Of a DNA stretch of 64,000 bases, positions 8,596 through 18,552 are shown one piece after another. The notes beneath the pieces were generated by a model. It had not been told where the DNA came from and did no database searches. It worked only from the letters and a program-made list of their open reading frames with translations. A program made the position numbers and the translations under genes. Numbering within the stretch: the stretch's first letter is position 1; every line of letters begins with the position of its first letter. The DNA is from Chitinophagaceae bacterium. GTDB lineage: Bacteria; Bacteroidota; Bacteroidia; Chitinophagales; Chitinophagaceae. Where the stretch lies: contig JADKAJ010000001.1 of assembly GCA_016719165.1 (NCBI GenBank), positions 558,001-622,000 of the forward strand, read 5' to 3'.

Positions 8596-10794
8596 TTATC
8601 TCACCGGTTCATGAACTATTCTCAGGTGTATCAGACCCTTTTTTAATTCGATGTTATCCTCAATGGTTCTTTTAAAATCATTATACTTATCGGTGAATAC
8701 CGTGGATTTATTATTTGCGGTGAAAAGAAAAGCCGTCTTTTGATTGGATAATTTATTGATCAATCCCTGCCGGTGATTATCCATTTGCTTTTTCCCTTCA
8801 TATTGTTGTTTCAATTTGCCCATGGCCGTTGTCGCAGGCGCCTGGTTTTGCATGCCGGCAATAGATTCCAGTATTTCATTGCCCAGATCGATTGCCCCTT
8901 CCTCATCAATTTCATCGGCGTAGAAGACATAGTTGGCATAGATTAAAATGTCAGCCTTGTAGCCATTATTTATTTGGGACATAGCGGTATTAAGTTGTTG
9001 AGCAGTTGCTTCATCCCCAATAAAACCTGTCACGAAGGCTGTATCGGGCTTGGAAGTATTACAGAAATCTATCCTGAACTCAGGGAATTGCAAGGGAAAA
9101 CTTTCGGGCCCGGTATACTTGTAGGTCACTAATTTCCCTTCTTCATCCCGCATTGTTTTGGTACCTGCCTTAACAGTCATTTCCATGGTAACTTTTTCGA
9201 TCGTTTGGTTGTTGATATTGTCGGTATAGGGTATCATCCTGTAGGAACAACTGTCAAATATCAACATCGTATATTTCTTTACTGAAGATTCCAGGGTACC
9301 GGTAGCTTTGAGTTCAATTTCATTATTATCATTTACCTGTTCATAGATGAAGTCGATCTCTGTGGTCATGGCAAACCTGTTGTACTCCAGGAAAGTGTTT
9401 AAAAATTCGCCGAAGCTAGGGCCTTCCTCCACACCAAGCAAGGCCTGTTGCCGCAATACGCCTAAATGAAAAGGCATGTTCAAGACAAAATCGTGGTTTT
9501 TAAGTTCAACCTGCTCATTAAAATATTTTTTGTAAGCATCGCCGGCCTGTTTCATCAATGGCTGCACAAGTGATGGTGGTTCGGTCTCCGCCAAGCCCAG
9601 CAATTGCCGCTTTCTTTCGTGGCCCAACACTACTGTGGAAATAATTTGGGTGTAGCGTATGTCGTGTCCAAATTTTTCAAGCAAGATCTTATTCTTCCTA
9701 TCCATTCTTCCTGTCATTGGATTCAACAGATCAGCTAAAGAGTTGTTACTTGCCTGCCCCAACAGGCTTTTCATCCTTTCTATGCCAAGCAGGATGCTGG
9801 TTATCTTTTCTTCCCGGCCCTGGTATGCTTCAACCCAAATGCTGTCTTGCCGGCGTTGCATGGCAAGCAGGCTGGTATCGCAGGTGGCACAAATACCCAG
9901 GTTCCGGGCCGGTGGAGCAGGAAATGATTCCTCCGCCGGCAGTTGTTGCATAAGTTGCTTAACTAATGCGAGTTGCTCCTCTATTTGTTTGCCCGGATCT
10001 TTTAGCTGGTTGGCATTTTTAGCCGCATCTTCTTTAGCGGAAGTCTGATGCGATTTTTCTGCGGAGTTGATTGCTGCGGAAGGAGACTCTTCACTACCGG
10101 GCGGGAGCGGTTTAAGCTCAGGCAGTTCTATGGTATTTTTAACTACACTTGCATAGCCCATTGCAAGGTCGTCGTACATGGCCATGCTGGTAACGAGCAG
10201 GGGATAGTATAAAAATCCGTTCTCCATTTTTTCAAAGTCTTCTGCCAGATCTTTTTTTCTTTTCTCATTATTGATTATTTCGTTCACCGTTTTTTCAAAG
10301 CGATCTGTTTTTTTTTGGGGCTGCACAATTACTGTGCTCTTCTTTTTGGCATATTGTACTACCATGCCGGTCATTGTTACAAGTGTGGTGTCGTTCATTT
10401 TTTTCCCTTTGTACCAAAGCAACCTGTCTTTTGCCTGTGCTGCTGTGGGGACAATGACTGGCTGCCTCAGCACGATGGGTACGATCGGTGATTGCGCAGG
10501 CTTTACCTGGCTGCTATTTTTCAATGCAGGTTTTACCGCTTGTTTGGCCGGAGCCGTAGCTCCTCCCATCATCGACAGTATACTTTTTAAGGCAGTCAAT
10601 TCTTTTTTTAGTTGTGCTGCTTCATCGGGGTCTGATTGTTCCAACAGTTTAATTTCGTTTTCCAGGTCTTTTATCTCTTTTTTCAGGTTATCAATTTCCT
10701 GTTTCATCTCAGCCGTTTGATTTTTTTGTGGCTGTTGTGCCTGCACCAGGATATTACTGAAGAGAAAGGTGGCAATGAAAACTATTTTTAGCAT
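8596..10794 (-). CDS. Secreted coiled-coil protein of unknown function
   Basis: The 732-residue product starts MLKIVFIATFLFSNILVQAQ (signal peptide). Residues about 22-70 form a strong coiled coil (EIDNLKKEIKDLENEIKLL), followed by an Ala/Pro/Lys-rich linker. A second low-complexity stretch around 225-270 precedes a CATCDTSL motif near residue 300. The C-terminal half mixes helices with beta segments (MTVKAGTKTM). It is separated by 77 bp from 10872-12776 on the same strand and may be the last gene of the operon starting at 16457. I do not recognise the family. Confidence 0.78.
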   Translation of the reverse strand: MLKIVFIATFLFSNILVQAQQPQKNQTAEMKQEIDNLKKEIKDLENEIKLLEQSDPDEAAQLKKELTALKSILSMMGGATAPAKQAVKPALKNSSQVKPAQSPIVPIVLRQPVIVPTAAQAKDRLLWYKGKKMNDTTLVTMTGMVVQYAKKKSTVIVQPQKKTDRFEKTVNEIINNEKRKKDLAEDFEKMENGFLYYPLLVTSMAMYDDLAMGYASVVKNTIELPELKPLPPGSEESPSAAINSAEKSHQTSAKEDAAKNANQLKDPGKQIEEQLALVKQLMQQLPAEESFPAPPARNLGICATCDTSLLAMQRRQDSIWVEAYQGREEKITSILLGIERMKSLLGQASNNSLADLLNPMTGRMDRKNKILLEKFGHDIRYTQIISTVVLGHERKRQLLGLAETEPPSLVQPLMKQAGDAYKKYFNEQVELKNHDFVLNMPFHLGVLRQQALLGVEEGPSFGEFLNTFLEYNRFAMTTEIDFIYEQVNDNNEIELKATGTLESSVKKYTMLIFDSCSYRMIPYTDNINNQTIEKVTMEMTVKAGTKTMRDEEGKLVTYKYTGPESFPLQFPEFRIDFCNTSKPDTAFVTGFIGDEATAQQLNTAMSQINNGYKADILIYANYVFYADEIDEEGAIDLGNEILESIAGMQNQAPATTAMGKLKQQYEGKKQMDNHRQGLINKLSNQKTAFLFTANNKSTVFTDKYNDFKRTIEDNIELKKGLIHLRIVHEPVR

Positions 10795-10871
10795 ACTATA
10801 TTTTTTATGATGGATCCAATTTTTTGGGGCATGAATTATTTATTTTCCGGAATTTTTATTGAAATCATTTC

Positions 10872-12776
10872 TCATTTTCCTTTTGGTGAAGTGAGATCAG
10901 TATCTGTATATTTCTGATCATAATACCAGGCGTTTGAAAAAGTAGTGTTATTGCTAAAATTACCATCCCTTTGTGTAGGTTTGGAAGACTGCAAAACAAG
11001 GTTCCATTCCTGAATACCGGAGAAGTAATGGAACTGGTAATTGTAAGTCACGATTTCTAATGTACGGTTCTGCGATTTTACAAGGGAACCCAACTCATCT
11101 ACATTATTTTTCTTGGTATAACTCTGGATAATACTTTTTGCAGGCACAATGGTCAGCTGGTTACCATTTACCGTGTACGTTCCATTTTCTTTTACGATGA
11201 TGATATGCTGATACGTCATTCTGAAACTTCTTTCAGTAAATTGATAGGAACCATCCTTTTTAAATTCGTAGCGGCTGGTGGTGTAGCCGGCAGTTCCCCA
11301 ACTGGCAGGGTCGGCATAGTGAGGATGTGATGCACCTGATCGGTTCCATTTGCCAAAAAGTTTTGGATCGGCATTGATAGTTGATGAGGGTGATGGTGTA
11401 CCATTTCCGCTGGTGGCAGGTAAAGTATTGGTGGAATGTTTTACCAAATTATAATCCTGGCCGGCGCCATTGTTGAGTTTTAAAATTCTGCCGCCACGGA
11501 CAGCTTCAAAGTATGCATCAAACCTGTCTGTTTTGCCGCCGTACCGGTTGGTGAAAGTAACAGCCCAGTTGCTCACCGTATACTTTCCTTTATACTCTTG
11601 TTGAAATGTATTCATATTCCCAACGGCGCCGGTGGCACCATTATGAATACTGGTATAAGTGCCGTCTTTATTGAAATTAAAAGTGGCGCTGGTAGCAGCC
11701 AGTGTCATACCGGCATAACCTTCATATCCTGAAGGACTGGTATAATACCATTGAGCAGTTGAAGTATTCCCGTTTTGCCATTTACCAACGATATCGCCGG
11801 GTGCAACAGCAAACTTATTGTACCGGGTCATTGCGGCAAGATCAGAACCAAACGGGTCGTTTGCTTTGGGATAAAGCTTTCGAAACGCCGTTTCATTGAG
11901 TGCGGTACCTATCACCACACTTGCAGCATTGGGTACTATTACGAGGTACATACCGATGAAACTGGGTTTACCGGTGCGTTTGTCCGTTGCCTTGCCTTCC
12001 ATATAAGGAGGTTTTAAAGCCATGCTTCCACCGTCATTCAATTGTTTGGATTTGACAGTAAACAACTTTGTTACATAAGTATCCCAATAATACTCAGCAT
12101 CTCTTACTCCGGTTCCGCTAAACTGGCTGGCGTTATACGGTACATGATAGTTGAGATAAACGGTATTGCCTTCCTTTTCAACCAGTACATAATCATTCAT
12201 GACTGTACTTACCCATCCGTCATCAAAATTAGAGGTGGTAAACTTATAGTTACCTGTTGCAACCGGTGCGGTTGGTTCCTGCAGGCCACCCTGGATTTTT
12301 TTAAATTTTATTGAGCTGATAAAATTTTCTGTATTCGTGATGAATTCTTCTTTATTGGTGAGTGCCAATACACTCATTATGCTGCCACTATTTTCAAAAA
12401 CGCTGAGGATGGCGATGGCAGCACCATTGCCATCATTGATTGCAGCGGCTCCTGCTTTCAACAACCAGCCATCTTTTCTTTTTTCTGTTTCTGTTTCGGG
12501 AGTGCTGTTAACCGTAAACCTGTCAACCACCAGTTCTTTCCATTCTTTGTCATAATCCTTATCGATATTGCCCAGGCCAGCTATACTTTTATACACCGCA
12601 ATAACACAATAACCTCCGTTGGACTGGTTGGTAATGGTATATGAAACAACATCGGATTTTATCTCTTTTTTCCAGTTTTTAGGTGCAATAAAAGAGGCTA
12701 TATCAAAGCTTTCATTGGTTTGGCTGTGGCCCAGCAAACCCAAAAAGATGAAACAACATGTAAATATTTTTTTCAT
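10872..12776 (-). CDS. Secreted protein with two lipocalin-like domains
   Basis: I start at the ATG at 12776, which gives the signal peptide MKKIFTCCFIFLGLLGHSQ; a 13-residue upstream extension from 12815 is unlikely. The 634-residue product has an N-terminal PsbP/DUF-like beta domain, then two domains opening with GDIVGKWQNG (about residue 345) and PKLFGKWNRSG (about 490). Each has the strand order of small lipocalin-like domains (FNFNKDGTYTSI, YEFKKDGSYQF). No catalytic residues are evident. It belongs to the leftward secreted-protein operon. Confidence 0.78.
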   Translation of the reverse strand: MKKIFTCCFIFLGLLGHSQTNESFDIASFIAPKNWKKEIKSDVVSYTITNQSNGGYCVIAVYKSIAGLGNIDKDYDKEWKELVVDRFTVNSTPETETEKRKDGWLLKAGAAAINDGNGAAIAILSVFENSGSIMSVLALTNKEEFITNTENFISSIKFKKIQGGLQEPTAPVATGNYKFTTSNFDDGWVSTVMNDYVLVEKEGNTVYLNYHVPYNASQFSGTGVRDAEYYWDTYVTKLFTVKSKQLNDGGSMALKPPYMEGKATDKRTGKPSFIGMYLVIVPNAASVVIGTALNETAFRKLYPKANDPFGSDLAAMTRYNKFAVAPGDIVGKWQNGNTSTAQWYYTSPSGYEGYAGMTLAATSATFNFNKDGTYTSIHNGATGAVGNMNTFQQEYKGKYTVSNWAVTFTNRYGGKTDRFDAYFEAVRGGRILKLNNGAGQDYNLVKHSTNTLPATSGNGTPSPSSTINADPKLFGKWNRSGASHPHYADPASWGTAGYTTSRYEFKKDGSYQFTERSFRMTYQHIIIVKENGTYTVNGNQLTIVPAKSIIQSYTKKNNVDELGSLVKSQNRTLEIVTYNYQFHYFSGIQEWNLVLQSSKPTQRDGNFSNNTTFSNAWYYDQKYTDTDLTSPKGK

Positions 12777-12877
12777 ATCCAATGTTAATTGCTTTGTTTT
12801 ACTAAGACGGCACATTTATTATTCCGATAATCAGTTACTTCTTTATTACTTTAATTATTTATAACAGAGTTGCCGTT

Positions 12878-13375
12878 TTAGAAATTGGTCCAGGCCCTTC
12901 TTTTTTCTTCATCCCAGCCGCTTTTACTGCTTATGGACTGTACCCCGCTTTTTGTATAAGAGTAGTAGGTCCAGCCGATCCGGGTGGCATGTAATTGAAC
13001 GGTGGTGGTGCCATTCGCATCAGTACATTCTTCCACCGCAATATTCTCCATATTGATTTTAAATCTTACCTGGCGGCGGTCATAATTGGTATAGGTTACG
13101 GCAATTTCACCGGAACGCATTTTTTTATTAGTCTGGAGCAAATTTCGCAGTATGCCTGCAGCACTTTCCGTGCCCAAAGTAAAACGGACTATTGTGCTGT
13201 AAGCAGAAGAGTTTGTCTCCAGGTTGAATACTGGTATTTGTCTTTCATAAAGTTTCGTAACCGAAGAACCCCTGATCACCGATCCGTCTTCGTTAATAAA
13301 TTTTGCAAAGCTTTCATCTTTCTGCGCACAAACAATTAACGGGATGAAGAAAACAAGTAAGAATAGTAATCGCAT
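12878..13375 (-). CDS. Secreted Hcp/phage-tube-like protein
   Basis: I start at the ATG at 13375 (MRLLFLLVFFIPLIVCAQ, signal peptide; 165 residues), since the longer reading would overlap the upstream gene. The mature part follows the strand order of Hcp (type VI secretion tube, tail-tube fold): an opening FAKFINEDG, a central FTLGTESAAGILRNLLQ, then FKINMENIAVEEC, and a closing block ending IGWTYYS. In Hcp proteins the matching parts are the ITLENVIVSSV strand and the VSFxxxKIxWTY end. Hcp itself normally lacks a signal peptide, so this would be an exported relative. No other secretion-system genes are near. The family call is by eye and moderate. Confidence 0.5.
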   Translation of the reverse strand: MRLLFLLVFFIPLIVCAQKDESFAKFINEDGSVIRGSSVTKLYERQIPVFNLETNSSAYSTIVRFTLGTESAAGILRNLLQTNKKMRSGEIAVTYTNYDRRQVRFKINMENIAVEECTDANGTTTVQLHATRIGWTYYSYTKSGVQSISSKSGWDEEKRRAWTNF

Positions 13376-13403
13376 GGTATTGTTGTTTAGTTGATTTGGC
13401 ATT

Positions 13404-16400
13404 TTAATTCGTATTTTTTGTTGTGGTATTGTTGTCGAGGATACACCTGCAGGAATAACCATTATTGGCCAGGGTATAAATTCTGCCTATGGCATTGCTG
13501 TTGTAATTGGCATGATGGTTCCATAAATAAAGTAAACCGTAACGGTCATCATACACAGTGGAAGTCCAGAAGTTTCCAAATTGACCCAGCGTAGTGAATT
13601 CTCCATTATCCAGTCTTGAACCAGCCGGTAGTATAGAAAATCCACTCGAATTGGTACCGGCAAAGGCGGAGGTTTTCCATCCTTCGGTTGTTTTTAATTT
13701 ATCTGCGATATTGCCCCTTTCACCGGTGCGGTCAAGTTCTGCAGCAGGAATGCCGGTAAATTGTTCCAGTTCTTTCCAGTCTTTGTCGGTGGCTACACGC
13801 CAGCCTTTGGGGCATAGTTTGCCGGTAGCAACTGCATAGCCATTGTATAGCTTGCCATATTTATTATTATTCAACATATTATTCTCATACACGGCATAGG
13901 CTCCTTTTTTGGTTTGCTTCCAGTCGCTGTCAGTAAGACCTGTGGCAATAGCTGTCGTATCGTTGTATTGGGTAGTGCGGAGGTTTTCTTTTAACCAATA
14001 TTGGTTGCCTATTTTAATTACTGTGTATTTGTTGCCGTCAAGATCATAGACGGGCTGCAACGGGTCCTCCGTAGTTGGTGATTCTTGTTGTATTGCCGGC
14101 TTTTCAATCTTATTTAGTTCGGGCGGAGAGGATTTCTTTTCAGGGTTAACAGCAGGAGAAGATTTTTTATCAGCTATTTCCTTTGCGGCTGCCGGTTGCT
14201 GTGATTGGTTTACCCGGACCGGAATTTTTGCCAGCATATTATACATGGCTTTAAAATCCAACCCATCCATCATTTTTTTCCTGAAATTGTATTTCCACGA
14301 ATCCGGTCCCGTTTTGTCATGGGCTGAACCGGAAAGGAAGACTACCATAAATTGAGGGATGTGAAGCGGTAGTTTTTTATCCAGGTATTCTTCATTAAAA
14401 AATGCCAGGTGAAAACGATCCTCCCGGAATTTTAATTCAGTAGCATCAGAATAAAGGATGTATTCAAAGTTAATCAGTTCAGAAAGCGGCTTACTTAGCT
14501 CTTCTCTGCTTTTATTTTTCAGGTAATCATCTACCAGCCTGATGGCGTTTTCTGCCCTTCTTTTATAATCATCAAGACCTTCGTATGTCTGCTTAAAACT
14601 TTCCGGATACTTTTTGTACTGATTTTCGATATGGTGTATGTAAACATCCCGGTATTCTTTGATCTCTTCCCTGAATTGTGTGAGGTACTCTTTGCGGGTG
14701 ACATACCTGAACAGGGGTTCGTTTTCTCTCCGGATGATGAACCATTGTTGTGTTGGTTCTTCGTCTCTGTAGATTTTTTCCGTGTAGTGGTCCAGCCAGC
14801 CATTGGTGCTGACAAAATTCTCATGTATCAGGAAAACCCTTTTACCATTAATGCCGTATTCTGACTCAGCATTCTTCATGGCACCTATATAATGGTCGGT
14901 TCCGTTTACCTTATAGGGAGTAATATGAGAAGCAAAGACCTCCGGATTATTGATGGAAATTTTGAGGGTTACCCCTGTTTCATAAGTAAGGTCAATATTA
15001 TTCCTGGCTCCACAAACAAACCCGGGATGACCAATGTGCAGGTGGTATCCAATCGGCATGAATGAGTAGGCGGTCGAGAAATCCAGGTATTTGGTAAAAT
15101 TGGCATTGCCTCCCATTGGCTGATGGTAGGCTTGTTTGGCAAGGGCCAGCAATTTATCCAAATTGGCAATGGCTGCAGATTTGTTATAACTACCGGGTTT
15201 GGCTTTAAATTGTGCAACAGCCTGGTATCCACTGTAAGGTTTCCATGCACCGGGATAATCACTCAGGTTTTCTGTAGGACAGGGGTTGGCTCTTTGTGCC
15301 AGTGCGGCGGCTTCAGGTTCACTTATTATTTTTTCCTGGATTTTGGCCGACGCTGATTTTTTTTCAACTACAGTGCCAGGTGTATTGGTTCCGGGGATTG
15401 TATTTTTTGCAGGTTGATTGGTTTTACCAAAGGGAGTGGGATTACCCATCATTGTTTTTAGGTTTTCAATATCTAAAGCATCTAACATCTTATACATATT
15501 ATTCATCACTGCTTTATTTTTTTCATCTACTATAAATTCAAGGGTGATGATTTGTGGGGTATGCAGGGGCAGGGAGCCTTTGAAATAGTTGGGATCTATA
15601 TCTATCACATAGGTGCTATTTTTATCTGCGTCGTCATAAAACGGCGGAACATTATCCTCGTACTGGTAAAAAACGGAGAGCATACTGCCCCGAACTTTCG
15701 CATCCCGATTCAGTTCTTCGGCAGGTGTTTTATCCAGGTAATCCTGTGCACTGGCAACCAGTTTTTTATTGTAGTTTATTTCATCTTCTATTTTGGTATA
15801 CCTGGCTTTTTTTTGATAATAATCAATCAACCTGGTGCACAACTCTTTGCGGGTAAGATACCGGAAAGGCAATTGATCAGTATAAGGAATGACCCACTTG
15901 TACCTGGTCAGTTCTTTTCCAAAGCCACCAATAAAATTTTCGGAGAGTAACCAAGCGGATCTTTCTTTGATGGGTTTATCATCAATGTAGTAAAGCCTGT
16001 CCGTGTCGGGATCTTCTTCATCAATAAGTTTTGGAACAAAAAAACTTTGGCTCCCGGAGTAAGGAATTTTGTTGATCTTGATATTTACCCAGTAGGGAGT
16101 CTCGTGGGCCTGCTTCACCTGCCCATTTTCACAGTAAAGCGGAAGTACCGGCATGCTTAGCTCATAAGCATCCATTTTACGGTTTTTGACAAGGGCAGGG
16201 TTGGGGTAGCCATATACACCTGAATAGTCAATGTTAAAACCTTCCAGCTTCATATTTTGCTGCAACCGCTTTACAAAATTGCCCACAATTTCTTTTTGTT
16301 TGGCCAGGCTGGCTGCCGACACGCCATTGATACTGCCCTGCATACCGGGTTTCCATTTACCTGGGTAGGTTGTTACCTCTTCCGGGTTGCAGTTTTGAGA

Positions 16401-16457
16401 TTGTGCAACTGTACAAGTTATAATAAACCCATATAAAACTAATAGGACATTTTTCAT
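13404..16457 (-). CDS. Large secreted protein: two PGxWKPG domains plus FSMP domain
   Basis: The 1017-residue exported protein (MKNVLLVLYGFIITCTVAQS) has two tandem copies of the roughly 330-residue domain also found singly at 2598-3569: copy 1 from PGKWKPG (about residue 31) and copy 2 from PGAWKP (about 405). A Lys/Pro/Ser-rich linker (about 760-810) follows. The C-terminal 190 residues match the Fibrobacter succinogenes major paralogous domain (DLDGNKYTVIKIGNQYWLKE, LCPKGWRVATDKDW, FWTSTVYDD, YSCRCI), typical of Bacteroidota surface proteins. It is the first gene of a leftward operon and is divergent from the second kinase operon. Confidence 0.85.
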   Translation of the reverse strand: MKNVLLVLYGFIITCTVAQSQNCNPEEVTTYPGKWKPGMQGSINGVSAASLAKQKEIVGNFVKRLQQNMKLEGFNIDYSGVYGYPNPALVKNRKMDAYELSMPVLPLYCENGQVKQAHETPYWVNIKINKIPYSGSQSFFVPKLIDEEDPDTDRLYYIDDKPIKERSAWLLSENFIGGFGKELTRYKWVIPYTDQLPFRYLTRKELCTRLIDYYQKKARYTKIEDEINYNKKLVASAQDYLDKTPAEELNRDAKVRGSMLSVFYQYEDNVPPFYDDADKNSTYVIDIDPNYFKGSLPLHTPQIITLEFIVDEKNKAVMNNMYKMLDALDIENLKTMMGNPTPFGKTNQPAKNTIPGTNTPGTVVEKKSASAKIQEKIISEPEAAALAQRANPCPTENLSDYPGAWKPYSGYQAVAQFKAKPGSYNKSAAIANLDKLLALAKQAYHQPMGGNANFTKYLDFSTAYSFMPIGYHLHIGHPGFVCGARNNIDLTYETGVTLKISINNPEVFASHITPYKVNGTDHYIGAMKNAESEYGINGKRVFLIHENFVSTNGWLDHYTEKIYRDEEPTQQWFIIRRENEPLFRYVTRKEYLTQFREEIKEYRDVYIHHIENQYKKYPESFKQTYEGLDDYKRRAENAIRLVDDYLKNKSREELSKPLSELINFEYILYSDATELKFREDRFHLAFFNEEYLDKKLPLHIPQFMVVFLSGSAHDKTGPDSWKYNFRKKMMDGLDFKAMYNMLAKIPVRVNQSQQPAAAKEIADKKSSPAVNPEKKSSPPELNKIEKPAIQQESPTTEDPLQPVYDLDGNKYTVIKIGNQYWLKENLRTTQYNDTTAIATGLTDSDWKQTKKGAYAVYENNMLNNNKYGKLYNGYAVATGKLCPKGWRVATDKDWKELEQFTGIPAAELDRTGERGNIADKLKTTEGWKTSAFAGTNSSGFSILPAGSRLDNGEFTTLGQFGNFWTSTVYDDRYGLLYLWNHHANYNSNAIGRIYTLANNGYSCRCILDNNTTTKNTN

Positions 16458-16503
16458 TTTCTCACTTAATTTTCCTCAAAGCTTCTTTTTTTATGTAGTT
16501 TGC

Positions 16504-16555
16504 TATATCCCGTAAAAAGAGATATTTATTCTGCCGGGATCACTGAAAAAGGGGA
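16504..16555. promoter_or_regulatory. Candidate regulatory region shared with 5672-5715
   Basis: The divergent spacer holds ATCCCG and CGGGAT as an inverted pair, GATATTT at 16521 and GAAAAAGGGGAG at 16545. The same arrangement precedes the first kinase operon, which supports a common operator, though it has not been tested. Confidence 0.35.
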
Positions 16556-16605
16556 GTCGATTAAATAAATAATTCATTTCATTTGTGAAAACGAAACCAT
16601 TCTTC

Positions 16606-18552
16606 ATGCGGGCATTCCATTCTTTGCTCATACTGTTATTCTTTTCGGTACCGGCTTTGGCTCAGCAGGCACTGGCAGATAGTGTGAGTAAGATCCTGCA
16701 GCAAAAAGAAATACACGATACGGTAAAAGCCTACAACCTGGTTATGCTGGCCATGTATACCGAGCCCTTAGATATCAATAAAGCACATACCCTATATAAG
16801 GAAGCTGTTGATTTTTCTCTTTCCAGGAAACTGGATTATTATGCCGGAATGGCATTGTATTACCAGGCCACTCCTTATCATATCACCGGTCAGAGGGAGA
16901 AGCAATTCAGCAATTTGCAAAGGGCTATTGCATTGCTGGAAAACCTGGATAGCTATAAAGCAAAAAATGAATTGGCCGGAGTTTATAGTTCACTTTCCAA
17001 TTATTACCGGAGCGCCGAAAAATTTGATTCAGCCATATCGGCTTCATTGCGATCCATTAAAATTCAGGAAGATATTAAAAGTTACCGGCGGATTGTTTCC
17101 AGTTGCCTGAACCTGGCCATGATCTATCAGCAATTGAAAATGCCCGAAAAGCAGAAGGAGTATACAGAAAAGGGGCTGACTTGTGCAAAACAATCCGGGA
17201 AAAATGATGCCCTGATGCTGGCCTATTTACAAATGGCCAGTTATTATATTGAACTAAAAGATTATTCCCTTGCAAAAAACTATGCGGATTCTGCCACTCC
17301 CTATTTTGATGAGAGCTATGATTTTTCCCGCATACAAAATTTCTATCTTTTAAAGGCCGGTACATTTCAGAATGTAAAAATATATGACAGCGCTGTCTTG
17401 TATTTTAAAAAATGTTATGAAAATGCCAGTGCTTCAAATTCCCGCTGGAATATGACAGAGCCGCTTATGCAGATCGGTTACATTTACCTGCAGCAAAAAG
17501 ATTACATCAATGCTGAAAAAAACCTGAAGCTGGGACTGGAAATAGCCGAAACAGATTCAATACGATTTTTCATGAAAGAAGGATACGGAACGCTAAGTGA
17601 TGTATATGCAGCAACCGGGAGATATAAGGAAGCCTTTGAACTGCTGAAAAAATATAATGATATCAAAGATACTTTGCTGAATGAGGATCGGAAGAAGTTT
17701 GCACTGGAACTGGAAAAGAAATATGAAACACAGAAAAAAGATGATCTCCTGAAAAATCAGCAGTCAGAAATAGCGCAACGTAAGCGTTTGAATTATGCGT
17801 TAGCCGGCGGAGCTGCAGTACTGGTATTGACCATATTATTACTCTTTCGAAATTATAAGCAAAAGCAACGGCTGCAGCAACAGCGTATCATAGAACTGGA
17901 AACCAAAGAAAAATTAGCCGCCACTGAAGCAGTTTTGAAAGGAGAGGAAAAGGAACGAACCCGCCTGGCAAAAGACCTGCACGATGGATTGGGAGGTATG
18001 TTGTCGGGCATTAAATATTCATTTCAAACTATGAAAGGAAATCTTATCATGACGCCTGAGAACCAGCAGGCTTTTGAACGCAGCATGGATATGCTGGACA
18101 GTTCTATTAAGGAAATGCGCCGGGTATCACATAATTTAATGCCTGAAGTACTGGTTCGATATGGATTGGATGCAGCGCTAAAAGATTACACAACCGAGGT
18201 AAATAAAAGCGGCATTATTAAAGTGGTTTACCAGTCAATGGGAATGGAGCAAAAAATGATCGAACAATCTTCAGCACTTGGATTGTACCGGATTGTACAA
18301 GAACTGCTCAATAATGTTATAAAACATGCTGCGGCAACCGAGGTATTGGTGCAGGTGTTTTCCGAAAAAGATAAACTGGTTGTAAATGTGGAAGATAATG
18401 GCAAAGGAATAGACCCGGCCATAATGGAAAAAGCTGAAGGAATGGGCTGGAAAAATATTCGTTCAAGAGTGGATCTGCTCAACGGGAAAATAGATATTCA
18501 GTCTGCTGCCAGCAAAGGCACAGCAGTTAATCTTGAATTTATAAAAATATAA
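16606..18552 (+). CDS. TPR sensor histidine kinase (HisKA_3/NarX-like), copy 2
   Basis: The 648-residue paralogue of 5777-7723 has the same layout: signal peptide (MRAFHSLLILLFFSVPALAQ), TPR sensor, one membrane helix, coiled coil, HisKA_3 with His459 (DLHDGLGG) and HATPase_c (LLNNVIKHAA, VEDNGKGID). The ATG at 16606 gives exactly the length of copy 1; a GTG at 16585 in frame would add seven residues. From LAATEAVLKGEE through about 90 residues the two proteins differ at only about ten positions, and the DNA is nearly identical there, whereas the TPR parts are clearly diverged. It is coupled to the regulator 18553-19179. Confidence 0.92.
   Translation: MRAFHSLLILLFFSVPALAQQALADSVSKILQQKEIHDTVKAYNLVMLAMYTEPLDINKAHTLYKEAVDFSLSRKLDYYAGMALYYQATPYHITGQREKQFSNLQRAIALLENLDSYKAKNELAGVYSSLSNYYRSAEKFDSAISASLRSIKIQEDIKSYRRIVSSCLNLAMIYQQLKMPEKQKEYTEKGLTCAKQSGKNDALMLAYLQMASYYIELKDYSLAKNYADSATPYFDESYDFSRIQNFYLLKAGTFQNVKIYDSAVLYFKKCYENASASNSRWNMTEPLMQIGYIYLQQKDYINAEKNLKLGLEIAETDSIRFFMKEGYGTLSDVYAATGRYKEAFELLKKYNDIKDTLLNEDRKKFALELEKKYETQKKDDLLKNQQSEIAQRKRLNYALAGGAAVLVLTILLLFRNYKQKQRLQQQRIIELETKEKLAATEAVLKGEEKERTRLAKDLHDGLGGMLSGIKYSFQTMKGNLIMTPENQQAFERSMDMLDSSIKEMRRVSHNLMPEVLVRYGLDAALKDYTTEVNKSGIIKVVYQSMGMEQKMIEQSSALGLYRIVQELLNNVIKHAAATEVLVQVFSEKDKLVVNVEDNGKGIDPAIMEKAEGMGWKNIRSRVDLLNGKIDIQSAASKGTAVNLEFIKI

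Noticed and set aside
9659..10048. Plus-strand frame with several Cys residues opposite 8596-10794
   Set aside because: It mirrors a helical coding region of the minus-strand gene and shows no motif; an antisense shadow.
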